Assembly: GCF_025252405.1 (NCBI RefSeq)
Contig: NZ_CP104307.1
Span: 3,782,001 to 3,846,000 of the forward strand
DNA length: 64,000 bases
Reading direction: 5' to 3'
Source of the DNA: Flavobacterium sp. TR2
GTDB taxonomy: Bacteria; Bacteroidota; Bacteroidia; Flavobacteriales; Flavobacteriaceae
Made by a program: the position numbers and the translations under genes. Numbering within the stretch: position 1 is the stretch's first letter; each line of letters begins with the position of its first letter. Below, piece after piece: positions 34,201-40,861 of this stretch. Under the pieces are notes generated by a model, which saw only the letters and a program-made list of their open reading frames with translations, was not told the origin of the DNA and did not search any database.

Positions 34201-34707
34201 CTAAATATCTACGCAAAAACCTTCTGGAGACTTTATCAAGGCAATTTTGGCGCTCTTTACAAATTCAATTACCCCTAACCGATTAAATGTTTCAGTTAAA
34301 TATTCTATTTCCTCATCTGCACCTGCTGCCTGCAGTATGGTGAAGTCTTTTTGAATCTCTGAAACTTTAAGATCATTTTCACGAAGCAGGCCTTCCATTT
34401 TTGCATCTGTCATAAATAGTGCTGTTGGAATCTTAAATAATACGATCTGCACTGCAGCTATTTCTTCGTTTAACGAGTAATAGCATTTAAAAACTTCTAT
34501 AATTTTCTCTATCTGCGCCGCTAAATTTGTAATCGTATCCAATGTTTCATTTACCACAATAGTGTGTCTGTACATTTTATCAATTTCACAAATAGAAATA
34601 TTAAGGCTCAAAATCTCTATTTGTTTTCTTATAAACATTGAGCTTAACTTAGCGATTAATCTTATCTGATCTTCTGAATAAATGGTAAGGGTAAATTCTT
34701 TTTTCAT
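34201..34707 (-). CDS. IlvN-like acetolactate synthase small (regulatory) subunit, without a linked IlvB
   Basis: A 168-aa protein. The N-terminal ACT domain (about 1-80: EFTLTIYSEDQIRLIAKLSS, RHTIVVNETLDTITNLAAQI, IEKIIEVFKCYY) and the second domain (LLRENDLKVSEIQKDFTILQ, FNRLGVIEFVKSAKIALIKS) follow the order of Bacteroidota IlvN. IlvN binds valine and regulates acetolactate synthase in branched-chain amino acid synthesis. No catalytic IlvB, IlvC or IlvD gene is near, so this is a stand-alone and rather divergent copy. Expression is probably controlled by two upstream Ile-rich leader peptides with terminators (34752-35062). That control supports a branched-chain amino acid role despite the isolation. 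Confidence 0.75.
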   Translation of the reverse strand: MKKEFTLTIYSEDQIRLIAKLSSMFIRKQIEILSLNISICEIDKMYRHTIVVNETLDTITNLAAQIEKIIEVFKCYYSLNEEIAAVQIVLFKIPTALFMTDAKMEGLLRENDLKVSEIQKDFTILQAAGADEEIEYLTETFNRLGVIEFVKSAKIALIKSPEGFCVDI

Positions 34708-34751
34708 TGCTGATTTTTATTTGTGTTTTTGAAGGGATTTGAAGGAGAAAT

Positions 34752-34791
34752 AAAAAAAGCCTTTCACATTTGACTGAGAAAGGCTTTTTTT
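34752..34791 (-). terminator. Attenuator terminator 2 of the IlvN-like gene
   Basis: A perfect 13-bp stem (AAAAAAAGCCTTT, 34752-34764, with its complement at 34779-34791) is followed on the minus strand by a T-run. It lies between leader peptide 2 and the IlvN-like start codon, so in that position it can only act as a conditional (attenuator) terminator. Confidence 0.8.
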
Positions 34792-34816
34792 GAATAGACA
34801 ATAGCATCCTGACTCG

Positions 34817-34876
34817 TCATGTGATACGAATAATGATAATTGAAATAATAATGCTATTCTGAACTGAAATTTTCAT
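34817..34876 (-). CDS. Ile-rich leader peptide 2
   Basis: A 19-codon ORF, MKISVQNSIIISIIIIRIT, ends in TGA. Nine of its 19 residues are Ile, mostly in one block. The RNA segment AATAGCAT inside the ORF can pair with ATGCTATT just downstream of the stop, and the terminator at 34752-34791 follows. This is the classic arrangement of a translation-controlled attenuator: ribosomes stalled at Ile codons would change RNA folding. The alternative antiterminator pairing is less clear here than in leader 1. Confidence 0.75.
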   Translation of the reverse strand: MKISVQNSIIISIIIIRIT

Positions 34877-34890
34877 ACTTGCCATAAACA

Positions 34891-34919
34891 AAAAAACCTC
34901 CCGCTGAGGGGAGGTTTTT
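34891..34919 (-). terminator. Attenuator terminator 1 of the IlvN-like gene
   Basis: A perfect 11-bp stem, AAAAACCTCCC (34892-34902) with GGGAGGTTTTT (34909-34919), has a 6-nt loop and a T-run in minus-strand RNA. It lies between leader peptides 1 and 2. Confidence 0.85.
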
Positions 34920-34962
34920 CTAAATTGTAAATTTTACTTATTTATATAACATCCCTTCACTA

Positions 34963-35016
34963 CTATCGAATGATAATTGTGATAATAATTGAAGCGATGT
35001 TAATTATATTTTTCAT
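34963..35016 (-). CDS. Ile-rich leader peptide 1
   Basis: A 17-codon ORF, MKNIINIASIIITIIIR, ends in TAG. Nine of its 17 residues are Ile. In RNA, AACATCGCTTCA within the ORF (35001-34990) pairs 11 of 12 with TGAAGGGATGTT after the stop (34959-34948). GGGATGTT can instead pair 7 of 8 with AACCTCCC of terminator 1. These are the segments 1:2, 2:3 and 3:4 of a classical attenuator. Confidence 0.8.
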   Translation of the reverse strand: MKNIINIASIIITIIIR

Positions 35017-35033
35017 TTGCTTATTTGGAAGCA

Positions 35034-35062
35034 CAAATATATTGATATTTTTTAATCTCCAA
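35034..35062 (-). promoter_or_regulatory. Promoter of the leader-IlvN transcript
   Basis: On the minus strand, TATATTTG (35041-35034) is an exact TAnnTTTG -7 element. TTG, as part of TTTG, lies 18 nt upstream as the -33 element (35062-35060). The expected transcript starts a few bases later and reaches leader peptide 1 within about 15 nt. Confidence 0.6.
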
Positions 35063-35080
35063 ACATTAATTATGGCAAAC

Positions 35081-35112
35081 AAAAAATCCGTTCTCTGAAA
35101 CGGACTTTTTTT
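35081..35112 (-). terminator. Terminator after the alcohol dehydrogenase gene
   Basis: The stem TCCGTT (35087-35092) / AACGGA (35099-35104) is flanked by A-run and T-run on both sides. It ends the alcohol dehydrogenase transcript just before the promoter of the leader-IlvN unit. Confidence 0.65.
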
Positions 35113-35123
35113 GCTTTTGAATT

Positions 35124-36149
35124 TTAAGGTATTAAAACAGCTCTGCCTTTTATTTTTCCCTGTCTCATTCTTTCATAAACTTCGTTGGCATCATCAAGTT
35201 TATGTTTTTCAATTTCTATATGAATTTTCTTTTGTCTTGCCAAACCCACAACTTCCATCAGTTCTGTTCGAGATCCCCAATACGGATTGGTCATGCTTAC
35301 GCCAAAAGGCAAGCCGTTCATGCTGTACTGATAGTGCCCTCCGCCAAGGCCGACAATTGTAAGATCTCCATCAAGACTTACTACCTTTGTGCCTAAATCT
35401 ATTGTTGAAGTTGCTCCTACAAAATCAAGAACCACTTTTGCTTTTTTGATTCCTGTGATTTTCAAAATCTGTTCTGCTGCATCAGCATCTTTAGAATTAA
35501 TTGCAAAAGCTGCTCCCAGTTCTTTGGCAAAAGCCAATTTATCTTCGGTAACATCGCAGGCAATAATGGCTGCGCCGCTTATTTCTCTTAATATTTGCAA
35601 TGCCACATGACCCAATCCTCCAACACCAATTACGACAACATATTCGTCGGGCATTAATTTAGGAAGAGAACGCTTTATGGCAGAATATGGCGTAAGTGCC
35701 GCATCTGTCAGTGGAGCGGCAATAACTGGGTCTAAATCAAATATTGGCACCAAAAGTCTAGAAGATGGCACCAGCATATAGTCGGCCATACCGCCGTCTA
35801 AACCTAAACCGCCACCGTAAGCCTGCTCAGATTGATGATCGCAATAATTTTCTTTGGATTGCTGGCAAGGCTTGCAGTGTCCGCATCCCCAAGGACCGTA
35901 TACCAAAACGGCATCTCCTTTTTTATATCCTTCAACATTTTCACCAATTTCCTCAATCCATCCAGCATTTTCATGTCCTAGCGTAAAAACGGTTCCAACC
36001 ACTGTTCCTTCATCTATAATATGCAGGTCTGAGTGGCAGACACCAGCACCGCCAATCTTTAATAACACTTCATCACCTTTAGGAACAGGTTTTTCGATAT
36101 CATTAACCACACGGACATCTTTATGCCCAAAAAAACGTACTGCTTTCAT
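35124..36149 (-). CDS. Zinc-dependent alcohol dehydrogenase (medium-chain family)
   Basis: A 341-aa cytoplasmic enzyme. The catalytic zinc ligands are in GAGVCHSDLH (Cys) and LGHENAGWIEEIG (His-Glu). The structural zinc site is CGHCKPCQQSKENYC (four Cys). The Rossmann cofactor motif is VIGVGGLGHVALQ, followed by the acidic residue in IIACDVTEDK, which favours NAD. The substrate is a primary or secondary alcohol or aldehyde; which one cannot be told. It is transcribed alone, with terminators on both sides. Confidence 0.9.
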   Translation of the reverse strand: MKAVRFFGHKDVRVVNDIEKPVPKGDEVLLKIGGAGVCHSDLHIIDEGTVVGTVFTLGHENAGWIEEIGENVEGYKKGDAVLVYGPWGCGHCKPCQQSKENYCDHQSEQAYGGGLGLDGGMADYMLVPSSRLLVPIFDLDPVIAAPLTDAALTPYSAIKRSLPKLMPDEYVVVIGVGGLGHVALQILREISGAAIIACDVTEDKLAFAKELGAAFAINSKDADAAEQILKITGIKKAKVVLDFVGATSTIDLGTKVVSLDGDLTIVGLGGGHYQYSMNGLPFGVSMTNPYWGSRTELMEVVGLARQKKIHIEIEKHKLDDANEVYERMRQGKIKGRAVLIP

Positions 36150-36314
36150 AAAATAAACTTTTAGATTACTATTCTACTAATTTACAACTTGTATTTTTTA
36201 TCAGGTTTATCAGACCAGTTAAGTTTATCCTAATTTATTGCTCACAGCAGGTAATTCTTAGCCAAAAACGGCTATCATTTGGAGAAAGGGATAGTAAAAA
36301 TCTAGTTTATGGAT

Positions 36315-36345
36315 ATAAAAAAAGAGAACCTAAGCTCTCTTTAAT
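36315..36345 (-). terminator. Probable terminator after the L,D-transpeptidase-like gene
   Basis: A short stem AAGAGA (36322-36327) / TCTCTT (36336-36341), with an A-run on the left, gives a T-run in minus-strand RNA. It is short, so moderately supported. Confidence 0.45.
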
Positions 36346-36379
36346 TTTTTTATCTAAATCAATGTTTTAACTATTGATT

Positions 36380-36982
36380 TTAATAGTAAACTGACAATAA
36401 GATTTTAGAGTTTGAACTCTCTATATATTTTGAAAGTCTGCCTAAAAATTCTTGATTAACCATTGGGCAGCCATGACTATTGATGATATAGTATTCTTTT
36501 TCATCAGAAGGAACTTCTTTGTAAGAATGCAATACAATGGCACGTTTCATGGCATTATTATTCGATTCGTCTAATCCGGCAAGTCTGAAAGCTTTTCCGA
36601 ATATTCCTTTATATGGTTTTTCTACCGAATATCTTCCTAGCGAAGTGCAGTTAGATTCTGGAGCATTGCTAAATTGCAAGATGTCTCCTTTTATTCCAGT
36701 TTCAGAACCTTTTCCGTGTGCTACCAAACCCTGATCAAGAATTTGATTGTTCTCTAGATCGTAAACAAAAAAACGGTTTCTTCCCGATTTAATTTTCATA
36801 TCCACAAGAAAAGCAATTTTGTTGCTATACTTATGATTTGATGCCGTAAAAGCTTTAATCTCATTTACGTGCTCAGTAAGTCTAGCAAATTCAACTTCGC
36901 TTAAAATATCATCCTCGTCCCACATATTTAAAGACGTGAAAGAACTTAAGGAAAAAAGGAGTGCCACTAAAAATACTCTCAT
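36380..36982 (-). CDS. Murein L,D-transpeptidase catalytic-domain family protein
   Basis: A 200-aa secreted protein with a signal peptide (MRVFLVALLFSLSSFTSL). The conserved core is KIAFLVDMKIKSGRNRFFVYDLENN, LVAHGKGSETG, TSLGRYSVEKPYKGIFGKAFRL, AIVLHSY and IINSHGCPMVN. The SHGC motif with its Cys is the YkuD-type active site, and the HSY His is the second catalytic residue. The family is thought to cross-link or modify peptidoglycan in the periplasm. It is monocistronic, with a terminator downstream. Confidence 0.8.
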   Translation of the reverse strand: MRVFLVALLFSLSSFTSLNMWDEDDILSEVEFARLTEHVNEIKAFTASNHKYSNKIAFLVDMKIKSGRNRFFVYDLENNQILDQGLVAHGKGSETGIKGDILQFSNAPESNCTSLGRYSVEKPYKGIFGKAFRLAGLDESNNNAMKRAIVLHSYKEVPSDEKEYYIINSHGCPMVNQEFLGRLSKYIESSNSKILLSVYY

Positions 36983-37214
36983 ACCAGGCAGACAGTTAAG
37001 TTAATAATCATAATTTGGGGGATTGATAAATTAATGTTGCAAAAATATACACAAAGTTTATACAATTCCCATATCATAAGTTAAAGTTATTATAATTATC
37101 TGAAAATAACAACATTGTATGTTAAAATTCGATTAACCTACCACATTTCATGACAAAACGTGTTAACATTATCTCAACCTAACTTTTTTTCTTCTAATTT
37201 ATTGCGAATGAGCC
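36983..37214. other. Intergenic region, nothing recognised
   Basis: This is AT-rich sequence upstream of the L,D-transpeptidase-like gene. A TATTTTTG stretch on the minus strand near 37045 could be a -7 element, but no convincing -33 partner was found. No ORF or repeat was seen. Confidence 0.4.
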
Positions 37215-37264
37215 TAAAAAAAAATAATTTCTGCTAAGTGAAATATCACTTTACAGAAATTATT
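37215..37264 (-). terminator. Terminator after the S37 peptidase gene
   Basis: A perfect 11-bp stem, AATAATTTCTG (37223-37233) with CAGAAATTATT (37254-37264), has an inner GTGA/TCAC stem and a T-run of eight in minus-strand RNA. Confidence 0.8.
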
Positions 37265-37308
37265 AGAAACATAAGCACATTAGTAATTTTTATTTTACTT
37301 GTGGCTTT

Positions 37309-38589
37309 CTAATCCAGCCACTTTTTTAGCGTGTCCATTATGAGCGCTTGATCTTTCTCAGGAAAATCTTTTACTCTTGTGGAATGGCTTCCTCCTGGAA
37401 GCACCATTTTTAATGCATCAACACTAGGCTTTGGCATTGGAGAGCAAGAGAACCATGTGTCATAACCTCCGTAGATGTACAAAATTTTATCTCCTTTATT
37501 TTCTACATACTTACGCACTTTCTTAATGTATTTTGGATTGTATTTTATAACAACATCTTTTGGAGCAAATCGGGCGTTAGAACTGCTTTTTACAATAGTC
37601 AGCAAATCGGCAACAGGCTCCAAATCAAACCCATAATAGCCTAACTCGCTTAAATGCTGATAATATGACGGCAGATAGACGAAAGACATTTTATCGTTAT
37701 AAGTGGCTACACCCACTATTTTGTTTAAATAATCGAAAAGCTCTTTTGCAGGGGCGTTTGTTGGCGGAATTTCATCGCATTTGCCTCCCCATTGCCAAAA
37801 CGAAAAGGGAAATTCTAAAACGGCATATTCCAATGCTTCAGCGAAAGGAACTTCAGTAAATGACATCTTTTTTGCTGTCGAATAGTCTTTAAAAGCCTCC
37901 AATACTGCTTCTTTATTTTGCAAAACAGCTCTTTGAAACGCTGTTATCTTTTCTCTGCATTCTGGTGTTCCAATTGTTCTGGTATGCTGTATTGTTCTAG
38001 GATCCTCACAAGTATTTATAAGCGGAGCAACATAAGGCATTGCCACATCAATATCATTTGGATATATAGATTTATAAATTAAGGCTGTCTCTCCTCCTTT
38101 GCTAATTCCTGTTGAAATCCATTTGCCTGAATATATTTCTTTCAATTTAGTCACAATTCCATGATAATCTGCAATAGCTTGATCATTGGTTAAATATTCC
38201 CACTGAATCGGATTTGGTCTTGATTTTCCGTAAAAGCGATATTCTACAGCAACCTGATTGGCTTGCAGCAGACTGCTCACTTCACTTTTAATGTTTTCGG
38301 TATTATAACCATGAGTTTCAATTACTGTGGGTCTATCGTAACCCAAGTGAGAAAGGTAAATGTAATGCTGAAAAGTTCCTTTTTCTGGGTGTTTATGATC
38401 TAAAGGCTCATCTAAAATGAGCTGGTAAGATTCGGTATAATTTTCTAAATTTTCAATTCGAGTAATACTGGCTTTTGGGAATAATTCGGTCAGCTTTTGC
38501 TGCAAGTCTGTTGAAGATTCTTGTGCCGTAACTGCAATGTAGTTTAAGCAAAGAAAGAACAGCGCAATAATAAAGGATTTTCGATTCAT
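37309..38589 (-). CDS. S37-family (PS-10) secreted tripeptidyl-type aminopeptidase
   Basis: About 426 aa from the ATG at 38589 (MNRKSFIIALFFLCLNYIAV); a TTG three codons earlier is less likely. The signal peptide ends near AQES. The alpha/beta-hydrolase core has HLGYDRPTVIETHGYN, the nucleophile elbow ISTGISKGGETAL (Ser163), YIYGGYDTWFSCSP near the acid, and LPGGSHSTRV with the catalytic His. This is the pattern of the S37 family, whose Streptomyces members release tripeptides and prefer proline-containing sequences. It stands at the edge of the hydroxyproline locus and carries the shared operator in its promoter. Confidence 0.82.
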   Translation of the reverse strand: MNRKSFIIALFFLCLNYIAVTAQESSTDLQQKLTELFPKASITRIENLENYTESYQLILDEPLDHKHPEKGTFQHYIYLSHLGYDRPTVIETHGYNTENIKSEVSSLLQANQVAVEYRFYGKSRPNPIQWEYLTNDQAIADYHGIVTKLKEIYSGKWISTGISKGGETALIYKSIYPNDIDVAMPYVAPLINTCEDPRTIQHTRTIGTPECREKITAFQRAVLQNKEAVLEAFKDYSTAKKMSFTEVPFAEALEYAVLEFPFSFWQWGGKCDEIPPTNAPAKELFDYLNKIVGVATYNDKMSFVYLPSYYQHLSELGYYGFDLEPVADLLTIVKSSSNARFAPKDVVIKYNPKYIKKVRKYVENKGDKILYIYGGYDTWFSCSPMPKPSVDALKMVLPGGSHSTRVKDFPEKDQALIMDTLKKWLD

Positions 38590-38614
38590 TTTAATCAAGT
38601 TATTTTTGAGTTTT

Positions 38615-38659
38615 TAAAAGTAAGTGCTATACAAAGCAAAAACCGATACTATATTACCC
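38615..38659 (-). promoter_or_regulatory. Shared operator plus promoter of the S37 gene
   Basis: Read toward the gene, GGGTAATATAGTATC (38659-38645) is followed after exactly 22 nt by TACTTTTA (38622-38615), which is TAnnTTTG with the last base changed. The ATG follows about 25 nt later. The same 15-mer and spacing occur before the M43 and deaminase genes. It may also serve the divergent M24 gene. Confidence 0.55.
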
Positions 38660-38797
38660 TTAAAATGTAATATTTTATCTAGTTTACATCAACATAGAAC
38701 AAAATCGAAATAATCCTTTAATTTTATTGAAAAATTGAAACTTTACATCAGTTTGGCAAATTACAGCACATTAAATAATAACTAAAAAAAATAAAAA

Positions 38798-40015
38798 ATG
38801 ACAATAGGAGTTGGCGGATCAACTATAGCTATCGAATTAGAAAAAATACAAAACATGACGCTTGGCGTGGTGCCCATAGCGTTATCAGAATACAAACAGC
38901 GTATCAAAAAAGCGGTTTCTTTAATGAAGGAACTTAACTGTAAAGCGCTTTATGTAAATGCAGGAACCAATCTGTATTATTTTACAGGCACAAAATGGAA
39001 TCCGTCTGAGCGTATGGTTGGCGCTATACTTTTTGAAGATGAAACAGTTGAATATATTGTTCCTAAATTTGAAGAAGGAACTTTTAAGACTTTTATGCAG
39101 ATTGAAGGAAACTTAAATTTCTGGGAAGAACATGAAAGTCCTTCTGAATTGTTTGGACATATTCTGAAAAATAAAAATATTACTGATGGCGGTATTGCGT
39201 TAGATGAGTCGGCTGCTTTTTTTCTTATTGATGGAATCTCAAAAGCAAATCCAAACTTTAGTTTTGTAAATGCTCAACCTATAACTGCGGAATGCAGAAT
39301 GCATAAATCAGCCAATGAAATTGCTATCATCCAAAGAGCCAAAGACATAACCATGACTGTGCAAAAAGCGGCGGCGCGCATTTTGCATCCGGGAATTTCA
39401 GTAAGCACAGTAGTAGATTTTATACACAAAGCACATATCAAAGCGGGTATTGCATCGGGTTCTTATTTCTGCATTGTCCTTTTTGGAGAAGATTCTCAGT
39501 ATCCGCATGGGGTTACTGCTCCTCAAAATTTAGTAGAAAATGATGTGGTTCTGATCGATACTGGCTGCCGCTTAGAAGGGTATTTATCTGATATCACCAG
39601 AACTTACGTATACGGAACTCCAAATGAAGAACACCGAAAAATCTGGAATCTTGAAAAAGCAACTCAAAAAGCAGCTTTTGATGCAGCACAAATTGGAGCC
39701 ACTTGCGGTTCTGTCGATGATGCTGCTAGAAAAGTTCTGGCACAAGCTGGTTTAAGCGGCGATTATGAAATTCCGGGCTTACCACATCGCGTGGGACATG
39801 GCACAGGGTTAGACATCCATGAATATCCATATTTAGTACGAGGCAATCAAACCACTTTAAAAGAAGGAATGGTCGTTAGCAATGAGCCTATGATCTGTAT
39901 GCCAGGACAATTTGGTATTCGTCACGAAGATCATTTCTATATGACTGCAGATGGACCAAAATGGTTTACGGAACCGATGCTGAGCATTGATAATCCTTTT
40001 GGATTAGACGTTTAA
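38798..40015 (+). CDS. M24-family Xaa-Pro peptidase (prolidase-like)
   Basis: A 405-aa protein with no signal peptide, so probably cytoplasmic. An N-terminal creatinase-like domain (about 20-170: YFTGTKWNPSERMVG) precedes the pita-bread catalytic domain. The five metal ligands are readable: Asp in VVLIDTGCRLEG, Asp in LSDITRTYV, His in GLPHRVGHGTGLDIHE, Glu in VSNEPMI and Glu in FGIRHEDHFY. It would cleave Xaa-Pro bonds in imported di- or oligopeptides. It is divergent from the S37 gene and shares the intergenic region with the 38645-38659 operator. Together with the second M24 and the S9 enzyme, it points to proline-rich substrates. Confidence 0.88.
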   Translation: MTIGVGGSTIAIELEKIQNMTLGVVPIALSEYKQRIKKAVSLMKELNCKALYVNAGTNLYYFTGTKWNPSERMVGAILFEDETVEYIVPKFEEGTFKTFMQIEGNLNFWEEHESPSELFGHILKNKNITDGGIALDESAAFFLIDGISKANPNFSFVNAQPITAECRMHKSANEIAIIQRAKDITMTVQKAAARILHPGISVSTVVDFIHKAHIKAGIASGSYFCIVLFGEDSQYPHGVTAPQNLVENDVVLIDTGCRLEGYLSDITRTYVYGTPNEEHRKIWNLEKATQKAAFDAAQIGATCGSVDDAARKVLAQAGLSGDYEIPGLPHRVGHGTGLDIHEYPYLVRGNQTTLKEGMVVSNEPMICMPGQFGIRHEDHFYMTADGPKWFTEPMLSIDNPFGLDV

Positions 40016-40035
40016 AATAATTCCGCGATTATATA

Positions 40036-40068
40036 AGAGAGCTGTCATAAAAGACGGCTCTTTTTTTT
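40036..40068 (+). terminator. Terminator after the M24 gene
   Basis: The 9-bp stem AGAGCTGTC (40038-40046) / GACGGCTCT (40053-40061), with one G-U pair, is followed by T8. Confidence 0.8.
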
Positions 40069-40075
40069 ATGTGCC

Positions 40076-40776
40076 GCTCCGCTGGAGCTTTTGATCTTTG
40101 GGAACTGAATTTTTCTATAAATATTTGGCTTCTCCGAAGCTTTGTATTTTTGCGCATCATTATAAACATAGTCCAAGATTTCAATCTTGGAGACACAAAA
40201 TATTCACATTGCGTACCAATGGTTAAAACCATTGGCTATATTTTTTTTACATTTCGTTATATATGTCGCTCCGCTGGAGCTTCTGGTCTTTGGCAAACTG
40301 AATTTTTCTATAAATATTTAGCTTCTCCGAAGCTTTTGTCTTTTATTCAAACTTTGTCATAATTTGAAATTTGATTATTCTATAAATATTTGGCTTCTCC
40401 GAAGCTTTGTATTTTTACGCATCATTATAAACATAGTCCAAGATTTCAATCTTAGAGACACAAAATATTCACATTGCGTACCAATGGTTAAAACCATTGG
40501 CTATATTTTTTTGCATTTCGTTTTATATGTCGCTCCGCTGGAGCTTCTGGTCTTTGGCAAACTGAATTTTTCTATAAATATTTAGCTTCTCCGAAGCTTT
40601 TGTCCTTTGTTCAAACTTTGTCATAATTTGAAATTTGATTATTCTATAAATATTTGGCTTCTCCGAAGCTTTTTTACACAACTTTATCAAATTTTGCGTA
40701 GGCTTTCAAAAGCCCCAGCGGGGCAAAATATTTATAGAAATAAATTTTACACGCTTAGAGAAAGCTCCGTAGGAGC
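40076..40776. repeat. Tandem ~265-bp repeat built from several palindrome families
   Basis: The 846-bp gap between convergent genes holds about 2.5 copies of a ~265-bp unit. GCTCCGCTGGAGC occurs at 40076, 40268 and 40532. GCTTCTCCGAAGC occurs at 40128, 40321, 40393, 40585 and 40657. A CCAAGATTTCAATCTTGG-type palindrome and an ACCAATGGTTAAAACCATTGG palindrome each occur twice. Copy 1 lacks a 72-bp segment that is itself a duplication in copy 2. Single related palindromes follow at 40712-40724 and 40764-40776. Short open frames in this region are repeat artefacts. Confidence 0.8.
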
Positions 40777-40800
40777 GAAATATTTCCATCAAATACAATT

Positions 40801-40836
40801 AAAAAAAATAGAGCTGCCTATTTTCATAGACAGCTC
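40801..40836 (-). terminator. Terminator after the M43 protease gene
   Basis: In minus-strand RNA, GAGCTGTCTA pairs with TAGGCAGCTC (10 bp, one G-U pair) and is followed by TATTTTTTTT. Confidence 0.8.
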
Positions 40837-40861
40837 CCTTTCATTTTAACTAAATTAACTA

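Noticed and set aside
40076..40776. CRISPR array
   Set aside because: The repeated units are long and palindromic, vary in spacing (64 to 264 bp), and the stretches between them are themselves repeated, so there are no unique spacers; no cas genes are near.
40069..40849. Several short ORFs with similar sequences
   Set aside because: They are translations of the tandem palindromic repeat; the shared peptide strings reflect DNA repetition, not genes.
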